Shown here: piece after piece, positions 12,470 through 21,659 of the stretch
Layout of the letters: every line of letters begins with the position of its first letter
Numbering within the stretch: the stretch's first letter is position 1
Source: Eurosta solidaginis
Lineage: Eukaryota; Arthropoda; Insecta; Diptera; Tephritidae
Assembly: GCF_040869045.1 (NCBI RefSeq)
Contig: NC_090320.1
Coordinates: 236,996,978 to 237,060,977 of the forward strand
DNA length: 64,000 nt
Direction of reading: 5' to 3'
The notes under the pieces: model-generated
The model's input: the letters and a program-made list of their open reading frames with translations, nothing else
Told to the model about the DNA's origin: nothing
Databases searched by the model: none
Position numbers and translations under genes: made by a program

Positions 12470-12840
12470 ATTCGTGGTGGGAGAGAGACTTCGTCGTCAA
12501 TTACTATCGTTCACGCACGTGGACGAACGTTTCGCCGCTATCCGCATAAAATCTAAATTTATTGACATTTCATTCGTGTGCACCCATGCACCGACGTGAG
12601 AAAAAGACGATGAGGAGAAGGACGCATTTTATGAGTGCATGGGGTTAACGTTACGGGGGACAAAGAAGATGTTTTTGGTCCCGAAAACGGTGACCTGGCA
12701 ACCCATATCCAGAGAGTGCTTGGATTATGGAAGAAACACATATCTGTGCTTCTAAATAGATTAAATTCCAGCATTAACACAAGCAACAACGTCCGCCTTG
12801 AAATCCAGTGGAGGAATCACTCTTACCAATAATGTTACTT
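12470..12840 (+). pseudogene. RTE-type LINE endonuclease fragment
   Basis: Plus-strand translation from about 12470 reads FVVGERLRRQLLSFTHV, then ERFAAIRIKSKFIDISFVC and HAPT, a conserved RTE endonuclease stretch. A stop follows and the frame decays. About 12690-12760 reads VLGLWKKHISVLLNR, which resembles the linker between endonuclease and reverse transcriptase in the same family, so internal sequence is missing. The same endonuclease stretch appears, more decayed, on the minus strand at 22850-23030. Confidence 0.65.
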
Positions 12841-12904
12841 TGAAATTAGTACTGAGGCAAGTAAAAGTCTTCGGCAAACGAAAATCATGCTTTATAAGTC
12901 ACTT

Positions 12905-13650
12905 ATTATACACGTCATGATATATGTATGGCGCAAAAGCCATTTGAAGTGTCCATTGTGGACAGAACCCACTGGGAAACAGTGAATCCTTATAATGACC
13001 CTTACTCAGAGCTCTGGTTCACGGAAGGATCGAAATTCGTTTACGGAAGAACAGGAGCTGGCCGGCATCTACGGGCCGAACTTCAAGAAATCTATACCAA
13101 TGGAATGCTACCCCACCATATTTCAGGCAGAAATCCATGCAATAGAAGTTTGCGGCAGAGAGTGCCTACGGAGAGACAGCCAGGCGGCCCTGCGTGCCTT
13201 GCAATCCTACACAATTACATCTAAGCTAGTGGATGACTGCATTGAAATCCATAATGATAATCCAGCAACGAAACTGTCAGTCACACTCATTAATCTAAGC
13301 ATAGTGGACCTACGAACTCTCATTGGTTACTATACGGGGCACTGTGGTCTACGATATCACCTAAGTAAGTTAAATCTATCCGATACTCAAATTTGTCGTT
13401 TCTGTGAGCTGAAGGATGAATCGCCGGTTCACATTGTCACCGTCGCTCTGGCAAGGCAGAGACTCTCCTATCTAGGTGGTTTGACTGTTAATCCCTATGT
13501 GATATGGAGTAAAAAGCCTGAAGAGGTGCTTAGAAACATCAAAAGCCTCCGCATACAAAATTAGCCTGAAAGGTCATGCACAATAATCTACACAAAGGTC
13601 GCAATGCTTCCAGGCCTAATAATAATAATAATAATAATAATAATATCGGA
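12905..13650 (+). pseudogene. I/LOA-type LINE 3' end with (AAT)n tail
   Basis: The first part (12928 on) reads a decayed RNase H start, where the usual TDGS is now TEGS. In frame 12995-13564 there follow YPTIFQAEIHAIE and RDSQAALRALQSY. The third block lacks the residues expected just before it, suggesting a small deletion. The C-terminal region reads LIGYYTGHCGLRYHLSKL and a Cys/His segment ICRFCELKDESPVHIV. The element ends in an (AAT)n run at 13617-13645, a tail type known for I-group LINEs. A +1/-1 shift links the two frames, so no active enzyme is encoded. It separates two parts of an RTE relic. Confidence 0.75.
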
Positions 13651-13847
13651 ACCCGCCTACGGAGGGAGGCAGGACCATCTGCAAAACGATTTAAATGACC
13701 TTGGTTGTACCAATTGGTGCCAGTTAGACCAGCGAAGAAGCGACAGGCGTGACTTGTTGGCCGGCCGAAACCGTTTAGCGGTTAAATACCAATTAAGTAA
13801 AAAATTAAGGTTGAATAGTGAGGGAGGACCTATTGCTAGTACGGGAT
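13651..13847 (+). pseudogene. RTE-type LINE C-terminal end
   Basis: Translation from about 13650 reads DHLQNDLNDLGCTNWCQLD and QRRSDRRDLLAG, resembling the C-terminal tail of RTE ORFs (L...NW..LA.DR..WR.L). Together with 12470-12840 it suggests one RTE copy split by the I-type insert. Its last 13 bases (13835-13847) are the left target-site duplication of the R1-like element. Confidence 0.6.
13835..13847. repeat. 13-bp target-site duplication, left copy
   Basis: GCTAGTACGGGAT here is repeated exactly at 16324-16336, bounding a GC-rich R1-like element. Confidence 0.75.
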
Positions 13848-14243
13848 GTGCCGGTCGACTCGTCCCCGATACGGGGAACAGTGTTCCGTCCGTTGGGGCG
13901 GTGGTAGTGACCACGTCAGCACTTTGCTGACAAACAGCGTACGAGCTACGTCACCGCGCTATTGCTATAGCTGACGGGTTTGGCTGCTACTGCTGCTGAC
14001 CACTGGTTCTGAGTGGTTATAGCCCTCTAATTTAGGGCAGCCTACATTCGCCCAGTGGGCATCGGTTTTCTCCTGGTGTTTACTTCCGCATCCGTGTCGT
14101 GTAAGTGTGACCAGGTTTGTCTCTGGGGACAGGCGCTTTGAGGAAATTAGGGGCGGTGCAAAGAAGCGCCCGGGGCCGCGTTCCGTCGGAAGTCGTTCTT
14201 CTACGGCCGCTGATGGGTCGACCTCGGGAGAGGATAAAGGGGT

Positions 14244-14700
14244 ATGTTCGCGGCAGTTTTTAAGACGAACACCGGGAAGGCTACCGCTGTGCAAACCGGT
14301 CGCAAAGCGGAGAAAAAAGGGGGTAAGTCGGGGATACCGGTGGCGTCGGGGAGGGCGACCACCTCGAAAATCGCTGAGCAGGGGGGCAAGGGCGGGCCGA
14401 GTAAGTCCGCGAAGTCGGAGGATGAGGAGAGTATTCTCCCGAAATCCGACGACGACGCGGACTTACCCAGTCTGCCGGAATCCGGGGTATTTCCCTTAAG
14501 CTGGGACAAATCCGATGTAGCGGGGGGTGCCGGTTCCGTTGCTGAGTCCGTGGTGCCCACTGTCGCCGCTGGCTCCTCAACCGACGGTCAAGCAGCCGAT
14601 GGCGTGCCAGAGACCGCTGCTGACGGTGAGGATGCAATCGACGGTAGTGTAATTGCGGGCAAGGACGCAAACGAGTCGGTGAAGTCTGTAGGGGAACATG
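14244..14700 (+). pseudogene. R1-like ORF1 (Gag) N-terminal part
   Basis: The frame starting at 14244 is rich in Lys/Gly, then Ser/Asp/Glu, then Ala/Val/Asp, with no zinc knuckles before the deletion junction at about 14700. Beyond that it runs out of frame through ORF2 sequence to a stop at 14777. A low-complexity, charged N-terminus is usual for R1-group ORF1. The overlapping frames at 14107-14499 (plus) and 14201-14670 (minus) are GC-rich shadows. The start is chosen because the leader ends there and the composition changes. Confidence 0.5.
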
Positions 14701-15864
14701 TATATATGGAACATGATGATGGACTCCCTGTTAAGGCAACTCGAGCATCTTTGCAAACTCTGCGCCTATGCGGATGACCTCCTCTTATTAGTGGAGGGGG
14801 ATTCTCGCGCCAGCATTGGGCGTACCAGCGAGTCCCTATGTCAAATAGTGGCTGGCTGGGGCGCCCGCGTTGGCGTAGATATTTCGGTGGACAAAACTGT
14901 GATGATGCTGCTGAAGGGCAGATTGTCACAGAATCGCCCACCGGTTGTTCGCATCGGCGGGGTCAGCATCAGATATGCGACGAAAGTCAAATACCTGAGG
15001 CTGACAATGGGTGAGCGAATGAACTTCCTACCACACTTGGATGCTGTCAGGGACAAGGTGCAGAATGTTTTGGGGCAGTTACGATGTATCATTCGGAGTG
15101 ACTGGGGCCTGAGCCGCCGTGCCGTTCGTACAATATATTGTGGCCTATTCGTAGCATGTGCTACTTTTGGTGCTGCCATATGGTACCGAACGGTCATGAC
15201 TGCTCACGGTCAGAGGCGCGTGCTGAGCATACAGAGGTGCATGATGCTCCCATGCTTGCCCTTGTGTCGTACCGTATCTACGGATGCGATGCAGGTGCTT
15301 CTTGGTGCACCCCCTCTCGACCTGGTCGTTATAGCTCGCTGTTTCCTTCAGGCTGAGAAGGAGAGCAAGTTTGCCGCTGTTGGAGGATGAATGGGCCGCC
15401 GACGATAATGTGGAGAGTAGATGGTTACAAAATAGGCGTCAATTAGAAGGGGGGTTAGAGGGAAGTGGCAGGAGCGCTGGGACAATAGTCCCAACGGCAG
15501 GGTGACGTACGGGTACATCCGGGACCTTTCATTTGTGGCGGAAAATCCAGACTTCAGATTTAATCTGAGCCTGGGTTTTCTGCTTACGGGTCATGGTCCT
15601 CTTAATGCATTCTTGCATAAGAGGAGCTTGAGCGAAACGGAGGGGTGTGTATGTGGGGCTGCATGTGAGGATTGGGTGCATGTGTTGTGCGAGTGCCCGG
15701 AGTACTCGGACATAAGGGATTTGGGTAGTTGTGGGGTAAATGTTGAAGAAGGTAGGGTTGATGTTAGTAGAGCGCTCTCCACTAGTCGGACTATTGATTT
15801 GCTCAATAGGTATGCTTTGGAGGTGTTTAGACGGAGGAGACGTGGTGGTGACCGTGGTGGTTAA
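14700..15864 (+). pseudogene. R1-like ORF2 C-terminal part (end of RT and Cys/His motif)
   Basis: From 14698 the frame reads WNMMMDSLLRQLEHLCKL and AYADDLLLLVEG, the catalytic YADD block in the style of R1 elements. The thumb region (VDKTVMMLLKG, YLRLTMGERMNF) follows to 15390. A frameshift near 15385 moves to the frame 15502-15864, which reads GYIRDLSFVAENPDFRFNLS and LGFLLTGHGPLNAFLHKR. It ends in a Cys/His motif (CVCGAACEDWVHVLCECPEY, pattern CxC...C...H....CxC) and an Arg-rich tail. Everything upstream of the YADD block is deleted. Confidence 0.8.
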
Positions 15865-16323
15865 TTCGTGTGTGTGTTCTAACCCCACCTCACCCCTAGG
15901 CGGCCGGTCCGGAGTAGGTGGATACTCAACCGGAAGTGGCTTCGGCTGCGAAAGTCAGACCAAGACTTTAAAGTGGTAACACGGGGAACAGATAGCCCGC
16001 GGAGCTTGCTCCGTTTCTGTTCGGTTGCGGTTGGTCACTTTGGGAGCATCGTGGTGGCTGTGGTTGATATCCGAATGCGATAAGAGTTGGTCAGCTCGAA
16101 TGTGGAGTTGCATTTCAACTGGATGCCATGACCCATAGAATGGAAGAGGTGTTAGATAGGCCTCCAACCCCACCAAGGTGATGATGTGTCCACTCACATT
16201 ATCGATTGGGACCAAGGTAAGCGAACCTTGGGGGCTGGTCAGACCTGCTTTGACCTGTGTACTTGGTACATACGTGAGGTTAGGTCTTCGAAGACAGGTA
16301 CTCACGTAAAACCTACACTCGCT

Positions 16324-16336
16324 GCTAGTACGGGAT
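16324..16336. repeat. 13-bp target-site duplication, right copy
   Basis: It is identical to 13835-13847 and follows the R1-like 3' region directly. Confidence 0.75.
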
Positions 16337-16511
16337 TGCTCTCCTCTCTTTCTGTATAAAAAGATGTAACATATTACATATATTGGTATTAGGCGTTATA
16401 TATCCATTTTAACGTATTCTAGCCACGTTCATTGCGATATTAAGGAAAGCTTACGATTTTATTCTTTTGAAAGGTTTTCTTGGAGAGCTCTTGTTTGGGA
16501 GCAATGCAAAA

Positions 16512-17221
16512 TTGAGGGGATATGTGGAATAATGGTATAAGTCGAGTTACACCGTTTATCCATACATCAACTAAATAAAAAGAGCACGATTACATACACA
16601 TACCATATTAATCTTAGAAAATAATAGTGATATTTAACAAAGATATTAACTTCATTTATGGAAAAACGGTATAACTCTCTAATAAAATTTTGCAGTAATG
16701 AAGCATCGAAATGGTATGAAAATATATTCAATGTCGTAGACCAGAAAGAACTGTAAAATAAAAGAATTGAAATGGTTTCAAAAACGACTAAGCAGACAGA
16801 GAACCCCATTGTTAAAAATAGAAAAAGTTTAAAAATGATAAAAGTAGTAAAAAAGATTGCTAAAAATAACAAAAGGAAATAACAAATAGTTATATGCACA
16901 TCTAAATAATAGAATATAATGTATTTAACAATGGTTAATAATGTATCTACTATTTTGTTTAATAAAGTATTTCAATCAAAATATTTGATACTCGATCTAT
17001 GGAATAAGGGTATAACTCAAAAAAAAAAGAAATCATCCATTTTCTAATAAAATTATGTATATATAAAATTTGTTACTTTTTCTTATCAAAGAATCATACT
17101 ATCTAAAATCCTACCAAGTAGGATTATTATAAATTTATTTTTACCTGCATTGTTAAGTTTTTTTCACTTTTTTCAAAAAGTTGATTCTTGATTTATACCG
17201 TTATTCCACACATCCCCTCAA
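16512..17221. mobile_element. 710-bp TIR element (MITE), no transposase
   Basis: Left end TTGAGGGGATATGTGGAATA and right end TATTCCACACATCCCCTCAA form imperfect terminal inverted repeats of about 29 bp, continuing as GGTATAAGTC and ATTTATACC. Related GGTATAACTC phrases occur inside at about 16668 and 17012. The interior is AT-rich. The 110-residue minus-strand frame at 16567-16899 is hydrophobic by base composition only. No clear target duplication is visible, so the superfamily is left open. Confidence 0.7.
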
Positions 17222-17439
17222 TTATTAGGAAAAACTATTTCATTGTTCTCGGGGAGTAAAAGAAAACTTCGCTTCAATTGTATTTTTGCTTGTTTGTAAC
17301 TCTCTAGACTAGGCGCGCAAAGGAGTGTTTGACCCATCCAGCATCAATTATTGCAGTGGTACAAAATGAGTTGTGCTTAATAGCGGAGGAACGAACCTCT
17401 GTGCTACGGTGCTATCAATATCATCGAGCGGCACCATAT

Positions 17440-17635
17440 TTGCGTATTTTTATTAAACGGTTTTATTTAGCTTGACTTGACAGGTCGGCCGGTCGTTGTG
17501 AAAGAATATTGTAATTAAAATTGAAGTAACTTCCCGATAAGCTACAAGCTTGAAACTTGGAATATAGTTCAGAACCCGATGACAATGCAATAACAAGAAA
17601 AAAACTCCGACGTTATTTTATTAGTTTTTTAAACT
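17440..17635 (-). repeat. Repeat D right-arm fragment
   Basis: AAACGGTTTTATTTAGCTTG at about 17456, CCCGATAAGCTACAAGCTTG at about 17533 and GAACCCGATGACAATGCAAT match 63241-63395 and, inverted, 10950-11080. It is cut on the right by the gypsy insertion at 17640. Confidence 0.75.
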
Positions 17636-17639
17636 ATAT

Positions 17640-18338
17640 TGTTACGAATATAAGCAAAACTAAGGAGTGCTGCCGTCGATGCTAAGCAGTGACGTGAATC
17701 CACATCAATAATTCAAGAATTATGTATCTACATAAACGAAACAATAACTGCGTCTACATATATGTACCATGTACGTATACGAGCAGCGGAGAGTCAATGC
17801 ACTAACACATGCATATATCTGAGATACTCCTATAAGTATGCAATGAGAAAAACTATAAAATTGTGCAATTGTAGTTACAGGTGAGAAGTTTGAGAGCTAC
17901 TGGACTAGTAGATTCTGGAAGCGCCTAGAAGATGTATAAAATTGTGCAATTGTAGTTACAGCTGAGAAGTTTGAGAGCTGCTGGACTAGTAGATTCTGGA
18001 AGCACCTAGAAGATGCGAAGGTTGAAATCAAAGAGTATAAAAGGCGACAATTGAAGAGGCGCTGGAATTCAGTTTGATTTGAGTTGTCAAGCAGTTTCGA
18101 CTAAGACGCTATCTAGCGAGCAAGAGCAGTATTATTTTTAATAGTAGAGTTTCATTTGAGCTATCAATCAGTTTGGTTATTAAGCAAGCTATTCGTTGCA
18201 CAGTTTGAGTGTTATTGTAAAGTACTTTAATAAAGGCCATTTTGCATTATTACAAATTGGAGTTATTTATTCAACAGTTTAGTTATTCGAACTTAGCAGA
18301 GGATTGCAAATAAGGGGAATTGCAGAAAATTCGTTACA
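17640..18338 (+). repeat. Gypsy 5' LTR, 699 bp
   Basis: It starts TGTTACGAAT and ends ATTCGTTACA. It holds an 81-bp tandem duplication (17854-17934 and 17935 to about 18015, opening TATAAAATTGTGCAATTG), a TATAAAAGG box at about 18036 and an AATAAAGG signal at about 18229. The second half recurs at about 19395-19688 with scattered differences and small indels. Confidence 0.85.
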
Positions 18339-18340
18339 AT

Positions 18341-18356
18341 TGGTGTCAGAAGAGGA
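18341..18356 (+). other. Primer-binding site
   Basis: TGGTGTCAGAAGAGGA begins two bases after the LTR. TGG matches a tRNA CCA end. The following GTCAGAAG fits the acceptor end of a Leu-type tRNA, but that identity is from general knowledge and was not checked. Confidence 0.6.
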
Positions 18357-18389
18357 ATTGTTGAATAAATTCCAGAGGACAACAAGGAC

Positions 18390-19390
18390 ATGGCAAAGTT
18401 CAGTGAATTGAAGATCCAGCAACTGAAGAAGGAGTTGGAGAGCCGTGGATTCAATACAACCGGCAATAAACTCGAACTTCAGGCTCGACTACGAGAGGCA
18501 ATGGAAGCAGAAGGAATTAACGTGGAAGAGTATGTCTTTCATCTTGATGTCGACGAGACAACAACAAAAATTGAAGAGAAAAACGAAACATCGCAGACAG
18601 TTACGAGCACAGACTTGAACATGATATTGGCTGCAATAACTGCTCAAACATCGACAGTGGCATCTCAACTGGAATCGCAGGAGACACGCATAACGTCCAA
18701 GATGGAAGAACAAAAGACATATATGGCATCCAAGATGGAATCAAAGGAGACACGTATTGCAGAAATGTCGACACAGATTACATCGAAGATGGAAGCACAA
18801 GAGGCACGGATATCCGAAATGTCGGCGCAAATTTCAGCACAGATATCATCGCAGATCTCTGCTCAACTGGAAGAGCAAGAAGGACGTATTTCCTCGAAGT
18901 TGGAAGCGCAAGATACAAAAATTTTACAGTTTGAAGAAAAAATCGAGGCCGAGGTGGATGCTTTGAGAGGACGTATCGAGCAGTTGCAACTAAATAGCCC
19001 AGCAGTTTCAACTAGTAATCCAAAGGTAAAAACACCATCCTTTGACGGTTCTGTTCCTGTCCAGATCTTTAAGCTACAATTTGAGAATACAGCAACAGTG
19101 AACAACTGGAATGCTGAAGATAAAGTTGCTGCATTGTTCGTAGCTTTAAAAGGACCAGCTGCGGAAATCTTACAGGCCATCCCAGAGTACGAGCGGAACA
19201 ACTACGAAACATTGATGAGCGCTTTAGAGAGACGTTACGGAAGCGAGCATAGGAAACATATTCCAAATTGAGTTGCAAAACCGTCACCAAATGAGACTTT
19301 GCAGGAGTTTGCCTCGGATGTTGAAAGGTTGGCTCATCTCGCAAATGCGGACGCATCCGTGGAATACACCGAGAGGGTAAAAATCCAGAG
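18390..19390 (+). pseudogene. Gypsy-type Gag with N-terminal SAP domain
   Basis: The open frame 18390-19271 (293 residues) starts 49 bases after the primer site. Residues about 5-40 (FSELKIQQLKKELESRGFNT, then GNKLELQARLREAM) fit a SAP motif, a helix-extended-helix fold that binds nucleic acid. Residues about 90-200 form repeated Lys/Met/Glu/Ile heptad-like segments (ISAQISSQISAQLEEQEGRI), most likely a coiled coil for particle assembly. Residues 220-290 resemble the capsid core (IFKLQFENTATVNNW, KVAALFVALKGPAAEIL). A frameshift near 19260 creates a TGA stop. The capsid frame continues as NETLQEFASDVERLAHLANA to about 19380, where the element jumps into LTR sequence. It is not functional. Confidence 0.85.
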
Positions 19391-19394
19391 TTTT

Positions 19395-19688
19395 ATAATA
19401 AAAGGCGACAATTGTAGAGGCGCTGGAATTCAGTTTGATTTGAGTTGTCAAGCAGTTACGACTAAGACGATATCTAGCGAGCAATAGCAGTATTATTTTG
19501 AAAGTCAGTTTCATTTAAGCTATCAGTTTGGTTATTAAGCTATTCGTTGCACAGTTTGAGTGTTATTGTGAAGTATTTTAATAAAGGTCATTTTTCCATT
19601 ATTCAATATTGGAGTTATTTATTCAACAGGTTAGCGATACGAACCTAGCAAAAGGGCAAATAAGAGGATTTGCAGCAAATTCGTTACA
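19395..19688 (+). repeat. Gypsy 3' LTR, second half only
   Basis: It aligns with 18034-18338 of the 5' LTR (AAAAGGCGACAATTG onward, ending TTCGTTACA). The differences are numerous enough to indicate an old insertion. Confidence 0.8.
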
Positions 19689-19692
19689 ATAT

Positions 19693-20017
19693 TTATATTA
19701 TTTATTACATGCCGCCCAGAAAATATTTTTAGTTTAGAGAGCGAAGCGAAGGTTCTCATACTCTCAAAGGAATATGCCGGGACTACTCAAACAATAGTTG
19801 CAAGTTCTACTGGGATAAAATAAAAATGATTGAAAAAATGTTCCCTCAAATTAATGAAAAATTGTATCAAAAAAAAAAAATATTCTTACTCACTAAAAGA
19901 AATTCTCCTCGTTTCAAAGAAAGTTTGTTTTAGGAAATATTTTTCTCATTTGTTCGTGCTTTTTTTTCAATTGAATTTCACATTTAAAATTTTAATAAAA
20001 ATTCATATTGAAAGTAA
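19693..20017. other. No supported gene; AT-rich flank
   Basis: AT-rich sequence with poly-A and poly-T runs. The plus-strand frame 19830-20243 is open only because of composition and overlaps the tRNA-like locus. Confidence 0.4.
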
Positions 20018-20088
20018 GCATCGGTGGTTTAGTGGTATAATGCTCGCCTGCCACGCGGGCGGCACGGGTTTGATTCCCGGACGATGCA
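20018..20088 (+). tRNA. tRNA-Gly(GCC)-like, probably a pseudogene
   Basis: The 71-nt cloverleaf-length sequence has anticodon loop CTGCCAC (GCC). Compared with the intact copy at 25453-25523 it has five changes: C13 to T and G22 to T (breaking a D-stem pair), C to A at the first T-stem base, C56 to T in the T loop (B box GGTTTGATTCC), and a mismatched seventh acceptor pair. The flank after the gene (TGCAATGGCAG) resembles the other two loci. A TTTT run follows about 20 bases later. Loss of the B-box C and two stem pairs makes function doubtful. Confidence 0.7.
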
Positions 20089-20579
20089 TGCAATGGCAGC
20101 TACGTTGTTTTGGGATTTTTACTTTATACAGGATACTAAGTAATATGATCTGGTTAATGCTATTTCTTCGATTTGATCTCTTTTTAGCTCGTATTGTCGA
20201 GTGTCGGAGTTCACCAGAGTCGAAATACTTACTACTTCTTTGACGCTTGGGTTTGGCCGACACAAAACCGACAGTTATTTAATTCTATTATTGAAGGGTC
20301 CAAGGAAACTTATATCACTTTGCACTTGGTCCTTGGTCTGCTTAATCGAAAATTCCGATAAAAATATCTTCTGAATTATCTTCTTCCATTCGCACAACAT
20401 AGCCTAGCCAACGCAGCCGCTGGGTCTTGATTTGAAGAGCTCATACTGTCCATCATTGCATTTTCTGTGGTATTCGAAATTTTCTCTGAAACTCTCCCAA
20501 AGCCGAGTACGTGTAAACAAATGGTTCCAAATTAACGGAAGAGGTTGCGTCTGCTCTTTACTGTGTCGATCCAGAAATT
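20089..20579. other. No supported gene
   Basis: No motif or second copy recognised. Confidence 0.35.
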
Positions 20580-21650
20580 AGTACATTCTACAGGCTGCTA
20601 CACTGCACTGTCTTTCGAGCGAATATTCTAGCCTTAATGAAAGTCGTCGCGGTTCTTGAGGAAGCGGGCTTCAGCTGCAGTTGCGTCGATATATTGATAG
20701 TCAGGCGGCGATCAAAGCAATCATCTCACATAGTACTACATCAAAAAGTCTCCTGGAATTCAAAGAAGATGGTTAAGGGTTTTAGAATATACCCGCGGCA
20801 GGTATACCTGACGTAAGAGGCGACTACAAAACCAAATTTATTCAAGGGGTTGTGTAGCGCAACCCTTACAAGGGGTTGCCAGCGCAATATATAACTTATC
20901 CAACCAAATTGTCAACCTCACCTACCCGTGGCGAATTCTGTTTCTTTAACGGCCAAGGCTCTGCCTACCCCAAGTTCCTCATGGATCTAGAGGTGTGAGG
21001 GCGATAAGGCCTAGAAGACTTCATGTGGTCATACCAAATCGTTCCCGATATGGTCGAGTTAGTACCTTAGCGGTGCTTGTTACCGGAACGTACCAGATCT
21101 GCATCCGGCAAGGGGCCATCAGCATCGATAATACTCCCTAAGGCCTTCGGGGTGTGTGCTTATGCTACAACAACAACAACAGAGACTTTGCTCAGGCCGG
21201 AGGCCATACATCCATACCGTGTTCCCGGCTATAAAGGGATAAAAGGTAACGAAAAGGCCACTGAGTTGGCAAAGGATCTCAATTAATCTACTTAATAATC
21301 CCGGGAGACATATGATCCATTAAGCAGGAAAGGCGTGGGCAGAATATCATCTTATAAGTTAGGCCTTCTCAGTAACAGCAGATTTAAAAAGAACTAGCTG
21401 CAGGAAGAACCATTTCAGCACGCTCTGAGTTCGTGTCGTGCCAAGTCAAAGCTCCAGCTGCTAGGGACGGCAAATTTGCCAGATTTCGGGGCAGCTATTA
21501 AGCAAGGTCCTAGAAAATGTTTAGCATTCGAGAAGAATATAGTTGTTCTTTAACTCAAGTGCTGTTACCTGATTGGGGGTTTTACGTTTGGACGCCACAC
21601 GAATTCTGTTAATACATTCAGTCTATGTGAGGTGTTTATTAAATCTATCC
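20580..21650 (+). pseudogene. I-type LINE RNase H to 3' region, interrupted
   Basis: About 20585-20775 decodes in broken frames to an RNase H domain (VFRANILALMKVVAVL; the DSQ block is split). The sequence is interrupted at about 20777-21185 by a CAA-tailed repeat and resumes at 21186 as LLRPEAIHPYRVPGYKGIKG and NEKATELAK, then a decayed C-terminal region to about 21650. The same order is better preserved at 61400-62900 (GTTCCGGTCATAAAGGGATA; ATGATCCATCAAGCAGGAAA), so both belong to one LINE family. Confidence 0.7.
20777..21185 (+). repeat. ~400-bp retroposed repeat with (CAA)n tail
   Basis: It interrupts the RNase H reading of the surrounding LINE. It contains TATACCCGCGGCAGGTATAC near the start, two copies of AAGGGGTTG in GC-rich context, and ends with ACAACAACAACAACAG at about 21167-21183. 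The tail suggests insertion by reverse transcription. No A/B boxes were confidently found, so I do not call it a SINE. Confidence 0.55.
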
Positions 21651-21659
21651 ACTTAAATC

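Larger units (their letters stand above)
13848..16323 (+). mobile_element. R1-clade LINE, internally deleted, 2.48 kb
   Basis: The GC-rich block stands out from the AT-rich flanks and is bounded by identical 13-bp repeats. Its order is a 5' leader (13848-14243), the start of an ORF1 (14244 on), an abrupt switch at about 14700 into the end of ORF2, and a ~460-bp 3' region. Missing are most of ORF1, the endonuclease and the N-terminal two thirds of the reverse transcriptase. Because both ends and the target duplication are present, the loss is internal rather than 5' truncation. It cannot move by itself. Confidence 0.75.
17636..19692 (+). mobile_element. Collapsed gypsy-type LTR retrotransposon
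   Basis: A 4-bp direct repeat ATAT (17636-17639 and 19689-19692) flanks TGTTACGA...TTCGTTACA. The order is 5' LTR (17640-18338), primer site (18341), gag, then a direct jump near 19395 into the middle of the 3' LTR. All of pol and the first half of the 3' LTR are missing. The 4-bp duplication and the SAP-type Gag favour the gypsy group. It is inserted in a repeat D fragment. Confidence 0.8.

Noticed and set aside
14201..14670. Long minus-strand frames in the GC-rich R1-like region
   Set aside because: GC-rich shadows of ORF1. Pro/Arg/Ser-rich with no domain.
16567..16899. 110-residue hydrophobic minus-strand frame
   Set aside because: Phe/Leu/Ile-rich only because the MITE interior is A-rich. 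No start context and no family signature.
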